NCBI RefSeq assembly: GCF_000717025.1
Contig: NZ_JNXG01000007.1
Location: 62,001 to 126,000 of the forward strand
DNA from: Streptomyces atroolivaceus
GTDB taxonomy: Bacteria > Actinomycetota > Actinomycetes > Streptomycetales > Streptomycetaceae
DNA: 64,000 nt
Direction of reading: 5' to 3'
Positions within the stretch are counted from its first letter, which is position 1. The number at the start of each line of letters is the position of its first letter. Shown here one piece after another: positions 63,076-64,000 of the stretch. Under the pieces are notes generated by a model that did not search any database, was not told the DNA's origin, and saw only the letters and a program-made list of their open reading frames with translations. The translations under genes were made by a program, and so were the position numbers.

Positions 63076-63498
63076 TCACTGGCCGAGGAAGCTCAGACGG
63101 ACGCTGCGGTTGGTGTTACTCGTGTTTGTATCGACCAGACAGACGGACTGCCACGTCCCCAGCTCCAGCCGCCCCCCGATCACCGGCAAGGTGGCGTGTG
63201 GCGGTACGAGGGCCGGAAGTACGTGGTCGCGGCCGTGGCCGGGGCTCCCATGACGGTGTCGCCAGCGGTCGTCGGCGGGGAGCAGGGTCTGCAGAGCGGT
63301 GAGCAGGTCGTCGTCGCTGCCGGCGCCGGTCTCCAGGATCGCGATGCCGGCGGTCGCGTGGGGCACGAAGACGTTGAGCAGGCCGTCGCCGCCGCGGGCG
63401 GCGCGGGTGAGGAACTGTTCACAGTCCGCTGTCAGGTCCGTGACCGTCTCGGTCCGTCCGGTGGTGACGCTCAGCAGATGCGTGGTGAAGGAGGACAT
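63076..63498 (-). CDS. yjbQ: YjbQ family (UPF0047) protein
   Basis: This 140-residue cytosolic protein has the family core: LLNVFVPHATAGIAILETGA, LLPADDRWRHRHGSPGHGRD, GGRLELGTWQSVCLVDTN and the end VRLSFLGQ. The conserved His residues (PHATAG, HRHGSPGHGRDH) form a probable metal site. E. coli YjbQ has weak thiamine-phosphate synthase activity, but the true role is unsettled. ATG at 63498 matches the family start; a frame upstream to 63615 does not. It is divergent from the flavoprotein at 63575. Its 3' end resembles the direct repeats at 17.4 and 58.8 kb, which may be displaced copies of an attachment site here. Confidence 0.9.
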   Translation of the reverse strand: MSSFTTHLLSVTTGRTETVTDLTADCEQFLTRAARGGDGLLNVFVPHATAGIAILETGAGSDDDLLTALQTLLPADDRWRHRHGSPGHGRDHVLPALVPPHATLPVIGGRLELGTWQSVCLVDTNTSNTNRSVRLSFLGQ

Positions 63499-63574
63499 GG
63501 GCCCATTCTGTCGTCGGCGGGAAGGGTCTCGCGCGCCCGGGAAGATCCAGGAGTCGGACACGGTTGGTAGAAAC

Positions 63575-64000
63575 GTGAACAACTTCGGGATCGGTGAGCT
63601 GGACGTGGCCGTCATCGGCGCCGGGCAGGCGGGCCTGTCCGCCGCGTACCACCTGCGGCACGCCGGCCTCGAGCCCGACCGGGACTTCGTCGTGCTTGAT
63701 CACGCGCCCCGGCCCGGCGGCGCCTGGCAGTTCCGCTGGCCCTCGCTGACCTACGGCAAGGTGCACGGCATGCACTCCCTGCCCGGCATGGAGCTTACGG
63801 GCGCCGACGACAGCCGGCCGTCGTCCGAGGTGATCGGTGCCTACTTCGAGGCGTACGAGCGCCGCTTCGGCCTGCGGGTGCACCGCCCGGTCGAGGTGAG
63901 CACCGTACGCGAGGGTGAGAGCGGCCGACTGATCGTCGAGACCTCCGAGGGTACCTACGCCACGCGCGCGCTGATCAACGCCACCGGGACCTGGGACCGG
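63575..64000 (+). CDS. FAD-dependent monooxygenase/oxidoreductase (N-terminal part, cut by window edge)
   Basis: The frame from GTG 63575 encodes a Rossmann FAD site, VAVIGAGQAGLSAAYHLRHA. ERRPGG-like HAPRPGGAWQFRWPSL and VHGMHSLPGME follow, and the visible part ends at ALINATGTWDR, which matches the ATG motif of flavin-containing monooxygenases and putative K+-transport flavoproteins (CzcO-like). About 142 residues are visible and the gene runs past the right edge. The ribosome site is weak. It diverges from yjbQ with 76 bp between starts. Confidence 0.85.
   Translation, partial: MNNFGIGELDVAVIGAGQAGLSAAYHLRHAGLEPDRDFVVLDHAPRPGGAWQFRWPSLTYGKVHGMHSLPGMELTGADDSRPSSEVIGAYFEAYERRFGLRVHRPVEVSTVREGESGRLIVETSEGTYATRALINATGTWDR

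Overview
This is high-GC actinomycete chromosome, almost certainly Streptomyces, probably from an accessory or arm-proximal region. The signs are two SsgA-like sporulation proteins, a WhiB protein, a WXG100-type helical protein operon, two HTH-NB-ARC-TPR regulators and strongly GC-biased codon use. The window is cut at both ends: a Baeyer-Villiger monooxygenase at the left edge and an FAD monooxygenase at the right edge are both incomplete. All functional calls come from reading the sequence by eye, and no database search was run.

Region 1 (1-12.5 kb) is mainly metabolic. A divergent pair (monooxygenase and SMP-30-like lipoprotein) shares a palindrome and lies beside a TetR gene. These are followed by an HNH-like protein, nicotinamidase PncA, a 113-residue tectonin-like protein and a compact urease operon, ureAB-ureC-ureF-ureG-ureD, with a gamma-beta fusion, an enlarged alpha subunit and no ureE. 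An isochorismatase-like hydrolase and a MarR gene follow, with an inverted repeat between them.

Region 2 (13-22.8 kb) holds a three-gene operon encoding two WXG100-like helical proteins and a lipoprotein, a broken MarR gene and a large secreted GH92 mannosidase with a perfect LacI-type operator. It ends in a recombination scar made of a serine-recombinase C-terminal fragment, the 3' half of a proline tRNA and a truncated aldo/keto reductase.

Region 3 (23-43 kb) is dominated by leftward small-molecule metabolism genes. It has a Dps protein and three related secreted or cytosolic alpha/beta hydrolases. A probable catabolic operon runs leftward from about 35.0 to 26.3 kb: hydrolase, FAD/Fe-S oxidoreductase, FAH-family enzyme, universal stress protein, SMP-30-like protein, MaoC-like protein and MFS exporter. 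A WhiB gene, a fused FUSC/PoxB relic, an HSL-type esterase and a flavin reductase/luciferase-like monooxygenase pair complete it.

Region 4 (43-58 kb) is regulatory: an SsgA-like protein, a UBP-type zinc finger, two paralogous STAND regulators (HTH-NB-ARC-TPR), two paralogous AraC regulators, an EamA exporter, a 2-oxo-acid decarboxylase, a PucR-type regulator and a second SsgA-like protein.

Region 5 (58-64 kb) is littered with mobile-element remains (resolvase, IS3, possible IS5). It carries a bulb-lectin/DUF6924-like fusion, an intact yjbQ gene and the start of a flavoprotein. Two imperfect 74-bp direct repeats at 17.4 and 58.8 kb both encode a YjbQ-like C-terminal tail in the same orientation as the intact yjbQ at 63.1 kb. 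With the recombinase relic next to the right copy, they suggest that the 41 kb between them is an old, decayed genomic island.
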